Assembly: GCF_030272615.1 (NCBI RefSeq) | Contig: NC_081414.1 | Span: 2,605,501 to 2,669,500 of the forward strand | Length of the DNA: 64,000 bases | Direction of reading: 5' to 3' | DNA from: Cryptomeria japonica | Taxonomy: Eukaryota; Streptophyta; Pinopsida; Cupressales; Cupressaceae | In this document: piece after piece, positions 35,507-56,575 of the stretch | How positions within the stretch are numbered: position 1 is the first letter of the stretch | How the letters are laid out: each line of letters starts with the position of its first letter | Program-made: the position numbers and the translations under genes | The notes under the pieces: model-generated | What the model was told of the DNA's origin: nothing | Databases searched by the model: none | The model's input: only the letters and a program-made list of their open reading frames with translations

Positions 35507-36565
35507 ATCAGATTGAGGAGCCATGTGATGAAGATGAAGAGCAATCTAAAAGTGAAGAAGAAGTTACTAAGAAGCCCCCAAACAGATATGTGCAAAAAAA
35601 CCATCCCGAAGATTAGATCATAGGCAACAAGAATGAAGGTGTACAAACGAGGAGAAGAAATGCAAGGAACAATAAACAAGTCAATTTTTGTCTCATGACT
35701 GAAATGGAACCAAGGAACTTCAATGAAGCCAACAAGAGTGAGAAATGGGTGAAGGCAATGGAGGAAGAATTGTAACAGATTGAAAAGAACAAAACTTGAG
35801 ATTTAGTACCAAGGCCAGTTGTTAAGAATATCATAGGCACACAGTAGGTCTATAAGAATAAAGTGAATGAAGATGACAAGGTGATAAGGAACAAGGCCAG
35901 GATTGTATGCAAAGGATACTCACAAGTAGAGGGCATAGATTTTGAAGAGACATTTGCCCCTATTGCTAGAATTGAGGCTATTAGAATGGTTTTGGCATTT
36001 TTAGCATACAAAGGTTATAAAGTATATCAAACAGATGTAAAATCTGCATTCCTAAATGGCAATCTTGAAGAAGAGGTATACATTGAGCAGCTCGAAGGAT
36101 TTCAATTGCATGAGAATGAAGACTTTGTATGTAGACTAAGGAAGGCATTGTATGGTTTGAAGCAAGAACCTAGAGCATGGTACTCTAGGCTAGACAAATA
36201 TCTACATCAACAAGGCTTCAAAAAGAGATGTGTTGATAGTATATATTAAAACATATGGTAATCTCATGATCATAGTTTCTGTGTATGTTGATGACATTTT
36301 CTTTGCATTGAATAAGGATGTCTTGTGTAAAATATTTGCTGATAAAATGCAATCAGAGTTTGAAATGTCATTATTAGGAGAGTTGTCTTACTTCCTTGGA
36401 CTACAAATATCACAATTGAATACAAGTATATTTATCTCCCAAACTAAGTATGCAAAAGACATGTTGAAGAAGTTCCAAATGGAAGATTGCAAGTCAATTA
36501 GTACACCCATGGTGACTGGATGCAAATTAAGAAAAAATGATGAGTCACCTAATGTAGATCAATGA
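35507..36565 (+). pseudogene. Copia reverse transcriptase
   Basis: The hinge before RT is acidic. RT itself includes [36 protein letters not shown] and [16 protein letters not shown], then YVDD at about 36277-36288 in a second frame. Stops near 35773, 35798 and 35846 and a frameshift around 36235-36250 disable it. Confidence 0.9.
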
Positions 36566-37212
36566 TTGGAAGCTTGTTGTACCTAACTACCTCTAGGCCT
36601 AACATAGTACAAGCATTGTGTATGGTGGCTAGATTTCAAGCTGCCCCAAAGCAATATCATGTGAATGTTGTGAGAAGAATCTTCATGCATCTACAAGGTA
36701 CATTTGATTATGGTGTGTGGTATCCAAAGAATGATGAATTCACTTTGCAAGACTACATAGATGCAGATTGGGCAGGTTGTGTGGATGATAGGAAGAGCAC
36801 TAGTGGTGGATCTTTCTTCCTTGGTGATAGATTGGTCTCATGGCACAATAAGAAACAAGAATCCATTTCTTTATCTATTGTTGAGGCTGAATACATAGCT
36901 GCAACTATATATTGTTCACAAGTTATTTGGATTAAACAGACACTCAAGGACATCTAGGTAGAGTATGCTAATCCAATCTCCATAAAATGTAACAATTCAA
37001 GTGCAATCAACATCTCCAAGAACCCTGCCATGCACTCAAGAACCAAACATATAGCAATTAAGTGCCATTTCTTGAGAGAGAAGATCGTTGGAAAAAAATG
37101 TTAAGGTTGAATATGTGAGTACTAGTGAGCAAGTGGCTAATATTTTCACAAAACCCCTGCCTAAGGACACTTTTGAGTATTTGAGACTAAATTTGGGAGT
37201 TGTCCCTCCTTG
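36562..37212 (+). pseudogene. Copia RNase H and 3' end of pol
   Basis: Contains YIDADWAGCVDDRKSTSGGS and SIVEAEYIAA, typical of copia RNase H. A stop follows near 36957, and further pol sequence (NIFTKPLPKDTFEYLRLNLG) ends near 37212. The break points are separate from the RT frameshift. Confidence 0.88.
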
Positions 37213-39424
37213 ATTTTGGTTCTTAGGGGGAGGTAATCATTTCTAAACAGGGTTAGCAAAGTGCTAAAAGATGTTGCAGATGCATAGGCACATTAGAGGT
37301 GTATGCAATCATATGTATAGCTGTCATAGGGGGAGTGTGTCCAGCTGAGAAAAGGCACGAGTTTAATAGTCCCTTTACCATTGTTGTGAAAGGGGGAGTA
37401 GAGGCACGAGGTTGACATCAATGCCATAGGGGTGGATTTTTGTCTTTGATTTGTCATTGATGTCAACATGTACAGATGAGTTGCAGAGCCAATGAGGTAA
37501 AACACTTTTTGGTTCTTGACGACCTTTGATGCTATATTGACATGATCTTTTTTGTTGTGATGTGTAACATGTCTGGCCGATAATATTTCTCTTTCGGTGT
37601 GACTTGGCCTTTCGAAAGAACTCAATTTGCTTCTTGTTGGCACTTTGGAACTATAGCGACATGGTTCTATTCACTGTGATGGATGCGAAGTCTTGGTGAA
37701 ATACCGCCAATAGTAAGGGTTGATCAAACGACGCCCCACCATCTCGCGGTCAGGAAAAGTGGAGAAGGAGGACTCTTTGGGGGTCATAACCACAATGAAG
37801 AGTCGTTATCTCGCTAGCCCGTAGGAAGAAAATTTGATGTAAGATGATCTCGTGGGATAATAAACTAGAAGAAGGTGCACAATCCCACCATCCCACAGGT
37901 ATATTCTTGTGATGCAGAGAAGGTGATGAGAAGTTCATCCAATATCGACTCAGAAGTGGCTCCACGTGGATGGTAGACCCGAGTGAGGAAAGCTTCTACC
38001 CAACAACATAAAAGGAGATGTTGAGAACGTGGTAGGTACGAGATGAATCAATTTCCATCTGGATGAAATGAAAGGTTTTGCAGTCAAATTAGAATTGATC
38101 GTTGGTAGAGATGAAAGAAGGATGCATTTAAGGGAGAACAAGTTGTAGACTGTAGAGTTGCTCAAAAAGATTTGAATATCTTCTATCAATAAGATATCAC
38201 AACCATGGGAATATCAGAAAATCTCCAATTGACAAGACATCAAGATACATGACAAGTGAAGATTACTAAATCTAGTAATTGGATCTTAGAGTTCGATCTA
38301 AAAATAGAAGAAGATGCAATTAATGATGGTGGCCAAGTAGGCTATATGACAGATTTCTTGGAAGCTCGAGAAGATTACTTTTGAATGTCCTTTTAGAGGG
38401 AATGTCTGTGATGTATGGAGATGATCAAAAGAAGTAATTAAGAAGACATGTAGAGGTGTAGACAGTAGAGAGCGGTGTGAAAAGTGAAAAAGAGCATAAA
38501 CTAGCTCGACTAGATCAGAATGCACAAGCAAGCAACAGAAAAAGTTAGTTACATGGAGTATGATAGAGTGAGAGCATTGTATCAGGCAAAAATTGATAGC
38601 AAAGATCAGTGAGCAGAGGATAAAGTCTGTGAAATGTTGCATATTTATCTCTACCTTTATCCACCAATAAAAGATTGTGATCCCCCTTCTACGAGTGCAA
38701 CTCTCAATACTTAACAACTTTCTTTTTATTGAAAAAATGGAAGAATAATTACAAGATGACAATCTCATTTTTATTGTTTTAATGATATTGAGGGTTAACT
38801 CTCTTTTAATTGTTTTTGTCTAATTAGATTTGATTCCACCTAGTATCTCATTTCTACCATCCATTTTTTTAATAATATTTTATTGACACTTTTTAATTAC
38901 TAAAATGTGAAAAACTTATTGACATATTAACTTATTTTTTTTATGAAGATGTGCGTCAATATCTATTAGATTAAAAATATGTTACCCATCCACAAAATAA
39001 TATGGGGACATGTGGTCACCCCTCCAAGTCACATGGACAGTGCCCAAAAAAATAGAACCAAATTCACACGAGTAAGACCCTGAAAAGCAAAGAAACAACA
39101 AAACAAAATAACAGTCATGAAAGCTAAACCCGAATAAAATAAAATCATATTCAATTATGCAGCAAGAGCAATCCTAAAAGACAGTCGAGGAGGATCCCTC
39201 TCATCCAACTTTCCCCTTGTCGTCTCCCTCTTCTTTATCTTCAATTGACTTCGATGAGATAGCAAGATCCATCCGAGAAAACCACTTTTAACCGAAAGCC
39301 ACCCACCACTAGTACACCACCCCAAGACCAGACCCTCTTATTTGAATGCGATAATTAAAAAAAAGAAAAAAAGACTTATTAATGTATTAGTTATTTGCAC
39401 GTGAGAAAAAAAAAAGAAAAGAAG
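37213..39424. other. Non-coding region between copia pol and the ABCC gene
   Basis: Three polypurine-like blocks (about 37227, 37328 and 37391) follow the copia RNase H, and a 3' LTR could start after one of them. A stretch at 38640-38720 has the look of an LTR 3' end. No second copy exists in the window to fix boundaries. From about 38760 the DNA is AT-rich. No gene is supported. Confidence 0.45.
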
Positions 39425-39464
39425 ATACCATATGAATTTCTTCCATACCATATGAATTTCTTCC
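39425..39464. repeat. 20 bp tandem repeat, 2 copies
   Basis: ataccatatgaatttcttcc occurs exactly twice in a row, about 160 bases upstream of the ABCC start codon. Confidence 0.95.
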
Positions 39465-39624
39465 ACTCGTTCGGTGGAATAAGGTAGCGGAACGGACAAA
39501 ATTTATAGATGGGGCCGGCAAAATTTCAAGTGCGCCTGATGGTCAAGCCTTGGGCAACAAGACACATCCATGCGGATTAAATACTAAATCGGACACCAGT
39601 CTTCCTTCATATTGCTCTTCACGA

Positions 39625-46626
<7,002 letters not shown>

Positions 46627-48205
46627 AATCTCAATTACTGGGCAATTTAAGTGTGTTGGATATCTCCTGGTCCAAAGTGTTCCATGGCAAGATCTCTATT
46701 TGCTATATGGAATAGAATTAGTAATTCAATATGATTCACACAGAATCTACATATGATCTTATTAAAAAATACTATTTCGATTAAAAGATAATAAATAATT
46801 TAGTCTGGATTTATAATAATGTTAGTGATTTATGAGTTGACATAGAATCTACAGATGACCTTATTAAAAAAACATTAATTGTATTTATTTACTTAAATGT
46901 ATTTATCTATTTAATATATTTTAAATTAAATTTAGATTAAAAAATAATAAATAATTTAATCTAAGTTTATAATACTAGTGTTAGTGATTTTTTTTATTTT
47001 TTAATAATATTATGTAAAATTCTTTAGATTAAAATTAATCTTAAAGTTATGTTAAATTTTTTATTCGTATTAAAGTTATGTTAACTTGATTCTAAAGTAT
47101 ATTTATAGATAAGAGACACAAATATACACATTAATTAATATGCATTTAACAAGTTGTGTAAATGAAAATAATTATTTATTGTATTTTTGCTTTACATATA
47201 TGCATCAAGTTGTTAGGAGTCATGTCTTGCAAATGCAATTTTTAGATATTGAAATTTTTTTAATACACAAACAACATGTTTAGGCTATAGCTATAATAGA
47301 GATTCATTCTTAAGTGCAAACAAGATCGAAGGAATATCGATTGAAACAAAACCATTAGATCAACATCTCTTTTGAGCAATAGATCATTATTAACATGAAC
47401 ATGTTGTAAGAAAACATTAATTCCTCCAAAAGATGAATGTGGACATTGAGCAAATTGGATCGCTTCATCATAACAATATGCTTTGAAGAATGTATCTATT
47501 AGAGATGAAAATAATTAGATTCATCATGTTCATTGTGTTGGGAACATAATTTTTTTAAAGTATTTTGGCACAAGCTCATTAACCATAGAGATATGTTTAA
47601 TTCCTATTCTTCGTACATGACAATGGGGAATGTGGAAGATGAGGATGAATCAAAATTTAAAACAAAATACAATGTTTGTTCAATAGATGAATCGTTGTCA
47701 AGATGTTTAGAGAAAATATCCAAAACCAAAAATGATTTTTTTGTTGATAATTTTGACATGATGTGTACCATGAGCTAAAAAATCTTGAAACAAAAGATCT
47801 TGTTCTTAAATTAATTGTGTTATTTACTAGACCTCATCTTGTTTAGGTTCATCAAAGAATCCTTTGAATGCTTTAAATAAATCATCCAATACATATTAAT
47901 CCATTGTGTAATCATTGTCCTCTTAGTGGAAATTGTTTCCTCCTTTCAACTACATGATCTTTCTCAATTCTTTGACTCCTCAAACAAACACATAGTTATT
48001 AAATGTATTTACTTATTCAACACAAATAGGTACATATTGAAAATATCTTATCGTAAAAGTCACCATTAATTTTATCCCAAATCTGTTCAAGATTACTTGA
48101 AAAATTTCTTGATTTGCTTGAGAAGAATACATGAGTTACATCATATGAAGCATCTACAAATAATTTATAACAGTGTGGTCTCTTATTGTAGGGAAGAAAA
48201 TAGTT
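46627..48205. other. AT-rich intergenic DNA downstream of the ABCC gene
   Basis: Contains diverged direct repeats: agaatctaca...ccttattaaaaa near 46742 and 46852, and ataataaataattta...gttagtgattt near 46786 and 46946. An AATAAA at about 46789 could serve as the polyadenylation signal of the ABCC gene. An 81-residue reading frame at 47533-47778 has no recognisable feature. Confidence 0.5.
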
Positions 48206-48900
48206 TTTTTTTTTCAAAACAAGGTGGCAGTGCCACTTAATATATTTTATTATATAAAGTTGATTCAAAGAGCTCCCGGAGAAAAGAACCAATAAGAAAA
48301 ACTCTAATCCTTGCTCTACAATACATAGAAAGGTTGTGAGATTTAAATCTCAAATATGCCAAAAAATACAATATCTTATAGTGTCCAGAATACCGAGTGC
48401 CATTAAACATCCCCCAGTATCGAATGCTTTCTAGAATGTATTGAACAAGATGCAGTCTGAACCAAAACATCATGAGAGTTGTGCACATTTACATAGTAGT
48501 CCACAATCTGTCTCACTTATGAATTTATCCAACTTACAATCTAGCACACTTCTCAAATCGATATCTCTTCACAATATACAGATACAACAAAACCACAGGA
48601 CCCTGCACTTATAATACCACACATACCAATTTATATCATTATGAAAAAGACCATTGTATAGCTATATGTAATATTATCCTGTACCCATATCCTCCAAAAA
48701 TTTTCCCTGAAGAATTGGGTAAGAATCAAAATCACAATTCGGACCCATCATATTAAGTTCCTCCTTGGAACTTCCCATATTTGCCAAATGATCAGCAACC
48801 TGATTCACTTCTCTATACACGTGAAATGGTGAAGTTTGTAAATGTATCAATTGGTGTCCATGTGGAAGGAACAATAGTTATTCAAGTTATCTTCAAGAGG
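48206..48900 (-). mobile_element. 5'-truncated LINE (non-LTR retrotransposon) remnant
   Basis: On the minus strand, 48874-48674 encodes a plant LINE RNase H end with the motif HVYREVNQVADHLANMG. About 450 bases of 3' sequence follow, ending in a run of about 13 A (plus-strand T at about 48206-48218), as expected for a LINE tail. The 5' part is missing, and no target duplication was established. Confidence 0.75.
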
Positions 48901-51900
48901 GGCCTATAAGACAAATCTTTTCAAGGGAATGATGTAAATTAAATCAATCATTTCTAGTAGAAGGACTAGAATTTTTGTAATATGCCCTTGACATTTTTGA
49001 GTTGGAACATGCTATTAAAACTATGTTTTCATATTTGTCACATCAATAACCACTACTTACTAGAGATAATCAACAAAAAATGGAATCATTGGCTTGATTG
49101 AATCTTATTTTATTTTTTAGTGATAATCATAATTTTCTATCATGTTTTCTTGATTTTGTGCTTCTTTATGTTCATTAGAATGGATCATTTATGCAACTTT
49201 TGGCAGAACTATATTAACAAAATAATTTAGGATAATTTCCAAAGATGTTTTCAAAATAGAGTCGGTTCTTCTAACGAGGTGGTTAAATCATGCAATGCAT
49301 TCTTTTATTGTTGTAAGCAGATAAAATATTATGATTATAGAAACTTGTGATATTAGAAAACCCTTAGGTCACTTAAATCCTAATTTGGCATGCTTCCTTG
49401 GCACTTCAACTATATATTTCTCCTTTTTAGTTCCTTTTGGACTATCTAAGCCCTATTTTTATTTGGGCAAAGCCTTTATGCATCTTTACCAACCTTGTTG
49501 AAATGTTGGCAATGATATTTCAATAGCTAAACCACCACTGGAAAACACCTCTTACGCATTTTTCCACTCTTTTCTATTCCAAATAAAACAAAACTTAAGC
49601 TACTATTCATAAACTAAGTATAATAATTATATGATTGAACTATTATAGAAGTACACCCAACTTATGAAAATGGAGATCTTAAGTGATAATGCCACCCTTT
49701 TTATGATGTCAGGTAGAATAATTTGTTACTTAAAGCATGTTCCTCATGCAAACAATTCTTTTAGAGTTTGACCATCCTTTCACTTAAAATCTAAGTAGAA
49801 ATTGTTGGAGTAGATATGTGACTCCACAACATCCCCAAAATCCCTCCAAGACCAAAATAGCTTCCACAAGAGAGAATAGCAAGATAACTTGCATGATAAG
49901 AACACATTGATTGAATATACAAGAGGCCTTGCTTATATAAGAAAGGTGTGATGTGGTATGAACAACTACCCTTGATACAAATATCAAATGCATGATGCAA
50001 ATATTAAATGCTTGGATAACTAAAAGTAAATGAGGTGAACATGGCCCCAACTAACTTCTAGAAACGACACATAGGACCTAAGTTAACTTAACATTTGAAT
50101 AGGTTCCCACTAATGTTTATTTAGGAATATTTATTCTCATTCACACTAACAAAAATTACTATGACTTAAGCCAAAAGAAAAATGTTACAAGACATATGCA
50201 AAGTTTCATAATGTTGGTGGAGATTTCTTATGGCTAAGATATCTTTGATAAAAACTTCTCTTATTTCTACAACTTTTTTTCCACATGAGAAAAGATTCTA
50301 AGTGGTCCAACCATCCCTAGTGGTTTCCTTGGTATTTCTACCACATTTTCACTTGGCACTATAGAATTATCAAGTGGCTAATCCACTACAAATGTCCACT
50401 CAAGGAAGACTTGCCATATTTGTATAGAGTTAAATGGAAGTTGTCTTCATCTATGCCCCTTTCATAAATTTAAGGATAACTTCTAAATTCTTTATATAAC
50501 ACTTGAAAATCTAAGGATAACTTTTCTCTACTAATATCATAATTTCCAAACACTACTATGTAGAACTTCTTGCATCCCCCACTAGTCACATCCATGTTAG
50601 ATAGTTCACGAGGGGGAAAGAAATTAAAAAAGAGGAAGTAAGGGTTATGAGAGATACCAACCTAACTAAGGGACACCAGAACCTATTTATGAGACTAGAT
50701 CCCTTTGATATAGAATAGGGGCCAACACATTAATTCATAGATATGTGTAATGTTGAAAATTGTGTACTTGTACAATTTAATGCTATATTTTAAACTTGCT
50801 ATAGTATCTATTTTTATAATATATTTTTAATATTTTCACACCATAGATTTTTCCCATATTTGAAGATCATAGTATATTTTATTTATTGGGAATACAACAC
50901 AAAGTGGAAGGATTAAAATCAAGGTGCACTTGTTCTAAACCCTCTCATTTCCATTCTAAAATTGGTCATAATCTTTTTCATTCATCACAGAATCATTTTC
51001 TTTAGATCAACTTGATTGGTTTGTCTTCCACATATTGAAATTGAGATTAAAATGAACCTTTCACATTTGGATTTGGACTTAAAATAAAGTGTCTTTTCAT
51101 CCCCAAGATCACTTATGTATGATCTCCTCTTGGAACCTGGCAGTAACCTTGAGTGGTTAGAAATAAGTGATCTTGTTTTTATTTTTAGGAGGCCTACCTA
51201 AAGAAGTGATCACTCTAGGGGACAACCTCAAATCCTATGTTATTTGATGGAGTATAAATAGAAAGGGAAAATCAAAAGACACACCTCTTGGAAGTTAAAT
51301 ATTGCCAATTTTGAGCTAAGCCTCTAAGAACTCTATACCTGTTGGTAAATAGATTTGTCTTTCGCACTTTATTTACTTTGGATACCCTTAAGACCAAGAA
51401 ATGAAAGAAAAATTTCACCAAATAGTTGGAAAATCATTATATTGATTAACCTCTGAATTAACGTACAACTCCCTCTAGCAAATATTCAATCAACTTCAAA
51501 TTACACACAACCAATATTATACTTTTCACCAAAAAGCATAGAAAAGGTTATTGCATTCACAAGTCAACACCAAATGAACGCAAGCATTGATTTATATATA
51601 ACTCTTTGTATAAAGCCGACAGACTTCACATGTACACTAAAACAAAATGAAAAGCTTAAAAGGTGAATCCTGCTGGTAATTTTCTGTGCACATAGAAAGC
51701 TATAACAGATCTTTACTTGAAACAGATTCTCACAGAAATCAAATTTCAGACATCAAACACACAGATTCGAAGTCAAAGATACCTGTTATTCAATTTTCAT
51801 TCATAGATGATTATCAACCTTCCATACACAGAGTCTTTCAGCAAAATCCAAGAGATAGTTTTTCAAAAACTTAGTGAACCTCCATAAAGTCATTACAAAA

Positions 51901-52029
51901 CATATAAATAGGACGCCAGACCGAACCAAAGATAAAAATTAACTCGAAAGAGTTAATGAGAAACTACCCTAATTGCATAACTGAAACTAAAAACAAACGA
52001 CTAGACTCGCTGACAGACAACTATCAACA
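48901..52029. other. AT-rich intergenic DNA
   Basis: No gene is supported over about 3.1 kb. A block at 49802-50110 (tgttggagtagatatgtgactcc onward, with ttatataag near 49935) has an LTR-like look but no partner. Reading frames are short and low-complexity. Confidence 0.45.
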
Positions 52030-55000
52030 ATGCTAGTCATGTCGTCGATTCTGTCTCAGTTGGATTGCCCGAGTTATTAGTTTGAATGGACACCATAACC
52101 GCCTTTTCCGCACTCCACTTTCGATGCACCTTCGAGAACTCATGAATTACCATTACGTGCGATAGGTTGACGTGTATTACTCTTTGCTTCCAAAGTTCTT
52201 TCTTCCTCTTTACCATCTGTACTTTGTCCCTGTGTGAATCCAAGTGATCTAGACAAACCGTGAGCATCGATTCCACTTTGGAAATCCTCGTAAAATCTTC
52301 CACAGCCAAGGATTTCTCCACTTTAATTTGTTTAATGTGGCTGCTGAATTGATTGATCATCTTTGGAGTATCTTCCAAAGTCTGGCTATCTTCCTTAAGC
52401 AATTGAACATCTACGCAACGTAAATCCTTTTGCATGGTTGTTCTTAAGGCTGTTAGTTCACCTCACAGATTGGCGGATTCGTTATGACCTTGTTCAATGA
52501 TTTGGTTGCGCCACTCTATGCTTTCCCTGCATATAAACATTATGTCCTCATTCAACCCTGGCACTTGTCTTTCAACAAGAAAATTTATCAAGCCATAGCG
52601 CTGGATATCACGTATTTGCTTTGAAATCACTGCCCATTTAGTCTTTTATTTTTGCCACGAGATTAAATCGGCATCCAGTTCCTTGGTAACTTCATTAGCA
52701 TCTTTGAAAATTTGAACTAAATCTGATATGTAACTAGTTCCTTGATGCATGATCGAGGTGAGCCATTCAGGGAAAATCTCTGCGATCATCTTGTTTCGTT
52801 GAACCTCCTCAAAGAACTTCTAATTCCCTGGGATTTTGAACTAAAGGGGACCGAGCTCTGAGACAACGACAATGGATTGTTCTGCAGAGAATGAATATAT
52901 TGGGCCATTTGCATTAAATTCTGCTTCAACTCAGCCTTGTCCTTCTCATCCTTCCAAGTGCGGGAGATAATCCATTTGGTCAAAGTCTCCAAATGTTTCA
53001 CATCAACTGCTCTGGTGCCAACCCCCAAATCAACCTACTCAATGGTATAATTTGTCTCTGAAGCAGTGGCAACATCCTTATCAGATGTAGGTTTGACAAT
53101 GTCTGTAGTCCAGTGCTTTGTGTCTTCGTCAAAACCAATCATTGTCTCCATTTTTAACCGCTTTGGCTTCGTGGATCTTCCCAAGCATTTACTTACAGCA
53201 TCTTCCATCAACACCGAAATAGGAACCACATTTCTTTTCCTGGTAATTGAGTCATTTAACCATTTAGGAGCCAGAGTTAGTTCCTTAGATTGCATAGCTC
53301 ATGGAGGTGGTTGTGTAGCATTGTCTGCATTAGACCAGATATCAAGCACATGCGAATATTGAGCAGTAGTATTTGAGTCAGCTAAGACCTTATCAGCATC
53401 CGAAATAGGGTTTCCATATCACGTTGTACTTCCTTGGCATCCAAATCAAGAATGAGATGAGTGACAGGTGCCTGAAAGTTAATCTTGTACCTTGACCTGG
53501 TAACCTGACCACCAATAGAAAGTGCAACTTCAGTGTCAAGTTTCTCTTCTTTAATTTTAGCTTGCCTTTTTCCTGCAACAGAAACAAGGATGTTAGTTAA
53601 AATAGTAGCTTTGTTTGCAATATTCTTCTTTCCATTTTTGTTTCTTGAACTGGTTGCCCTCGCCGGATGGAATTGGCAACTCCTAAGCCAATTTTCAATT
53701 CTGCGAATTACGCTAAAAGTGCATGTTTGAATGCTATCTTCCATCTTTTTACTCCAATCAACTTCTGGGAGAGGTTCATTATGTACTTGTTTTATAAACT
53801 GTGAATCTAGTATATCTTCATTATCAATAGTGACACCTTAAGTATCCATTGGCAATTTCATGTCATGAATTTGTTTCAAAGTTAACCTGGACCAACTCCT
53901 CTTTCTCACTTCAAATTCATCTAGGCAATCCTCCCAATAATCCTCCAACTGGGACACATGTTGATTAGGCACTATCTTTTTCACATATTGGGCAATAAAA
54001 CCTTTACTATCAAAGTTATCCCTTTTCACAAAGGTTTTCAAATGAAATCTCTTAAACTCTAACTCAAGATTTAGTGCATCAGAAACAGACCTACAACTGT
54101 AATGGCCTAAATTGATAGGAAAGATTCCACTTGTGCCAGAGTCTTCACCATAATCCTTTGCAACATAGGCTAGCTGCCTGGAAACTTCAATCAAAATACA
54201 AGAGTCTGAAGCATATCTAGGTAACCTAAAAGGGTTCACCTTTAAAACCTCCAACCCTTATGTAAGTGAAGTGATTAAACTGTGTAAAGAAACTACCATA
54301 GATTTTTACTAGTTTAGCCGCTTCTGCAGACATTCTCCTATGCAAGTTATCTTGTAATTCAAAGGTCAACCTCCCAGCAAAAATATCATTCCAGCAAAGG
54401 TAATTATCAAATGGGGGTGATACTCATAAATTTTAATACCTTGAACCCATTTAGCATGGAATAATCCAGGCCACTCCCTTATACAAGCTAGCATATATAA
54501 CAGGTATGAAGTCATGTAGAAATGAGGCATCCCAAGATAATTGCTCAAACCCTCATGCAATCTTTCTGCAATAACGGTTCCCCAGTCAATGAACCAATTT
54601 TTGTCTAGAGTGACCTAGATGAAGAAATACATCCAGTCTTCCCAATAGAAGGAGTGTGAATTTCCCTTAACTCTGCTCAACAATATTACCAAATCTCTGA
54701 TTGCAGGAACCAAATGCTCACGGGTTAAGGGTCTTGGTAGCCTTGAGCCCCCTTTTTGAAACCTCAAAAGCCAATTTTGCACAATAACAGTTCTGTAATA
54801 CTGCTTTTTCTCAGAATAAATTCCATTAGATTTTCCAATAGTCCAATCTTCATAGGGTTCTCGATCTAGGATACCCATGGCAACCATTACCATCTATCTA
54901 TCAAGGGACAACAAAACCTCACCATTATTTTTCCTTATGCATATGTTAAATTTATCATAGTGGTTCATACATTCTAAAACCAATTCAGGGCAAGGAGCAA

Positions 55001-55310
55001 CTATGGGAAATGCGGCTGCTTCTAATAAACCACTCTATGCGATATCTCTCATCATAGGATCAGTGGCTAGGTTCCATACTCTTTCTAGGAAATCGTCTAG
55101 ATCTAGTTGAACCAAAGTTGTATCACCCAGCTCTAGTAAGGAACTTAAAAGGGAAGAAAAGTTTACTAATTTAGGCAGAGTGGGCCTCATGCTTAGCTCG
55201 TGATTTTCTCCAATCAAGCCAGACAAAGAAGAAAAGGGAAAACGGAAACAAATAGCTAACAAAATACCCAAATCTTTTCTAAAACAAACTGCAACAATTA
55301 GGAAAGTTGT
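52030..55310 (-). pseudogene. Decayed gene for a large protein of unknown function
   Basis: Eight successive minus-strand fragments (55271-55035, 54893-54615, 54560-54366, 54254-53838, 53744-53382, 53295-53035, 53028-52786 and 52435-52037) form one protein-like series, and sequence between them also reads as protein in the same direction. The upstream half is rich in aromatic residues (HFYMTSYLLYMLACIREWP); the downstream half is charged and helical, probably coiled coil. There are many stops and no introns are evident, which suggests a retroelement-linked origin. It resembles in style the large unknown protein at 19415-30223, but I see no direct alignment. I recall similar repetitive predicted proteins from conifer genomes; this cannot be checked here. 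Confidence 0.6.
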
Positions 55311-55757
55311 TGAGCATAGCTTCCTCTGTCATCTACAAACCCCTGTCGTAGTCTACTTCTTCCTGCTCCAAAAACTCTTCTTAACACTTATCCAAAAAAA
55401 TGATAATCTCGACATGACAACTACTCAATTTAAAAGTCAAGAAAATCTTACCCATGATTACCATGAACTGTCCTCATTACTCTTCACTCATGCGACCTTA
55501 CTCTGAAATGATCGTGTTCAAGCATGCATTAAATGCTAAGTCGCTTCATATCTGACAATACAGATCCCCACATCACACTTTCTATAAATGACAAATTTCA
55601 AATCATTAAAGAAATAATATTCCTCTTCTCTGTCGTCGTTTATCATATCTTAAAATCTGCGCTACCACCTCATGCCAAGTCACATGATCTCCAAGAAGCC
55701 TAAACATCGAACTCTGAATCTTGAGGAACAATCGTGACATAAAACATAAACATGACA

Positions 55758-55922
55758 AATCTTGAACTTTGAACCTTGAACCAAAAAGGTTCAAGTTCAA
55801 GGTTCAAATAATGCTAAACGCCGACGAGGACTAGGGAAGACTTAAGACCGTGCAGGAGGAAAAAATTTTAATACAACACCTGTTGAACTTTGAACCTTGA
55901 ACCCAAAAAGGTTCAAGTTCAA
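55758..55922. repeat. Pair of GGTTCAAG palindromic blocks
   Basis: ttgaactttgaaccttgaac followed by aaaaaggttcaagttcaag occurs at 55758-55808 and again at about 55884-55922. Each block can fold on itself with ccttgaacc pairing to ggttcaag(g). Confidence 0.8.
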
Positions 55923-56575
55923 GACAGTGAAACTTAAACAAGATAGCAATGACCGGATTACATGGGGAATTCTAAGCAAATGACTCAACCAACGGACCAA
56001 ATGGGGGCATAACTCAAACAAGGAGACATATAGAATGTAATTTTTTATATGTGCCGCCAACAATACCTTAGAGAAGTGAAAGTGGAAAGTGGGTTACCCT
56101 CTCCTCTCGATTATTTGCCAATATTTCTCTTTCATTTCATGGATTTAGGCCCCACGTACCCTTGTGGTATATAGAGGATACACATAGTTGAGCTTGTCAA
56201 GCCTATAGTTGAACTTTTTGGCCATCATTTCTTGTGTATACAAGGATTGATACTCCCACTTGAGTAGGCTTTTTGGTGTGTCTTATGTGCTTGAATATTT
56301 ATACCACCTTCCCCACTTGAAACCAAAAAGGGACACATCATCCAAATTGAGCCTAGATTTTTGTCTTTTGCATTTCTTTCTTGTGTGTTTTCATATTTAA
56401 TCAAAAATAAATAAAAAATCACAAAAACCAAAAACCATAAAAAAAATATATTTAAAAAAAAATAAAAATTAAACAAGCAATATGGATTGGCATTAGACAT
56501 TTTTTTAGGGAAGGTGAAGAATGTATCTCTCCTTTTCCATCACAAACAAAGATATTAGCTCAAGAATTAAGGATC
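55923..56575. other. AT-rich non-coding DNA
   Basis: It precedes a decayed gypsy gag and could be its leader. No LTR, primer site or gene is recognised. Confidence 0.4.

Larger units (their letters stand above)
33609..37212 (+). mobile_element. Ty1/copia element, degenerate, no clear LTRs
   Basis: Gag C-terminus, protease, integrase, RT and RNase H occur in the Ty1/copia order on the plus strand, with several stops and frameshifts. The gag N-terminus and 5' LTR are missing; the left end meets a polypyrimidine tract. No 3' LTR was identified with confidence. It is unrelated to the copia-like pair at 17398-33323 beyond superfamily. Confidence 0.88.

Noticed and set aside
37293..38768. Minus-strand frames between the copia element and the ABCC gene
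   Set aside because: Short, low-complexity, no domains; the region reads better as retroelement 3' sequence.
47533..47778. 81-residue protein gene
   Set aside because: AT-rich isolated frame without domain, homologue or splice context.
49802..50110. Solo LTR
   Set aside because: TG start and a TATA-like stretch, but no partner copy, no matching end and no target duplication were found.
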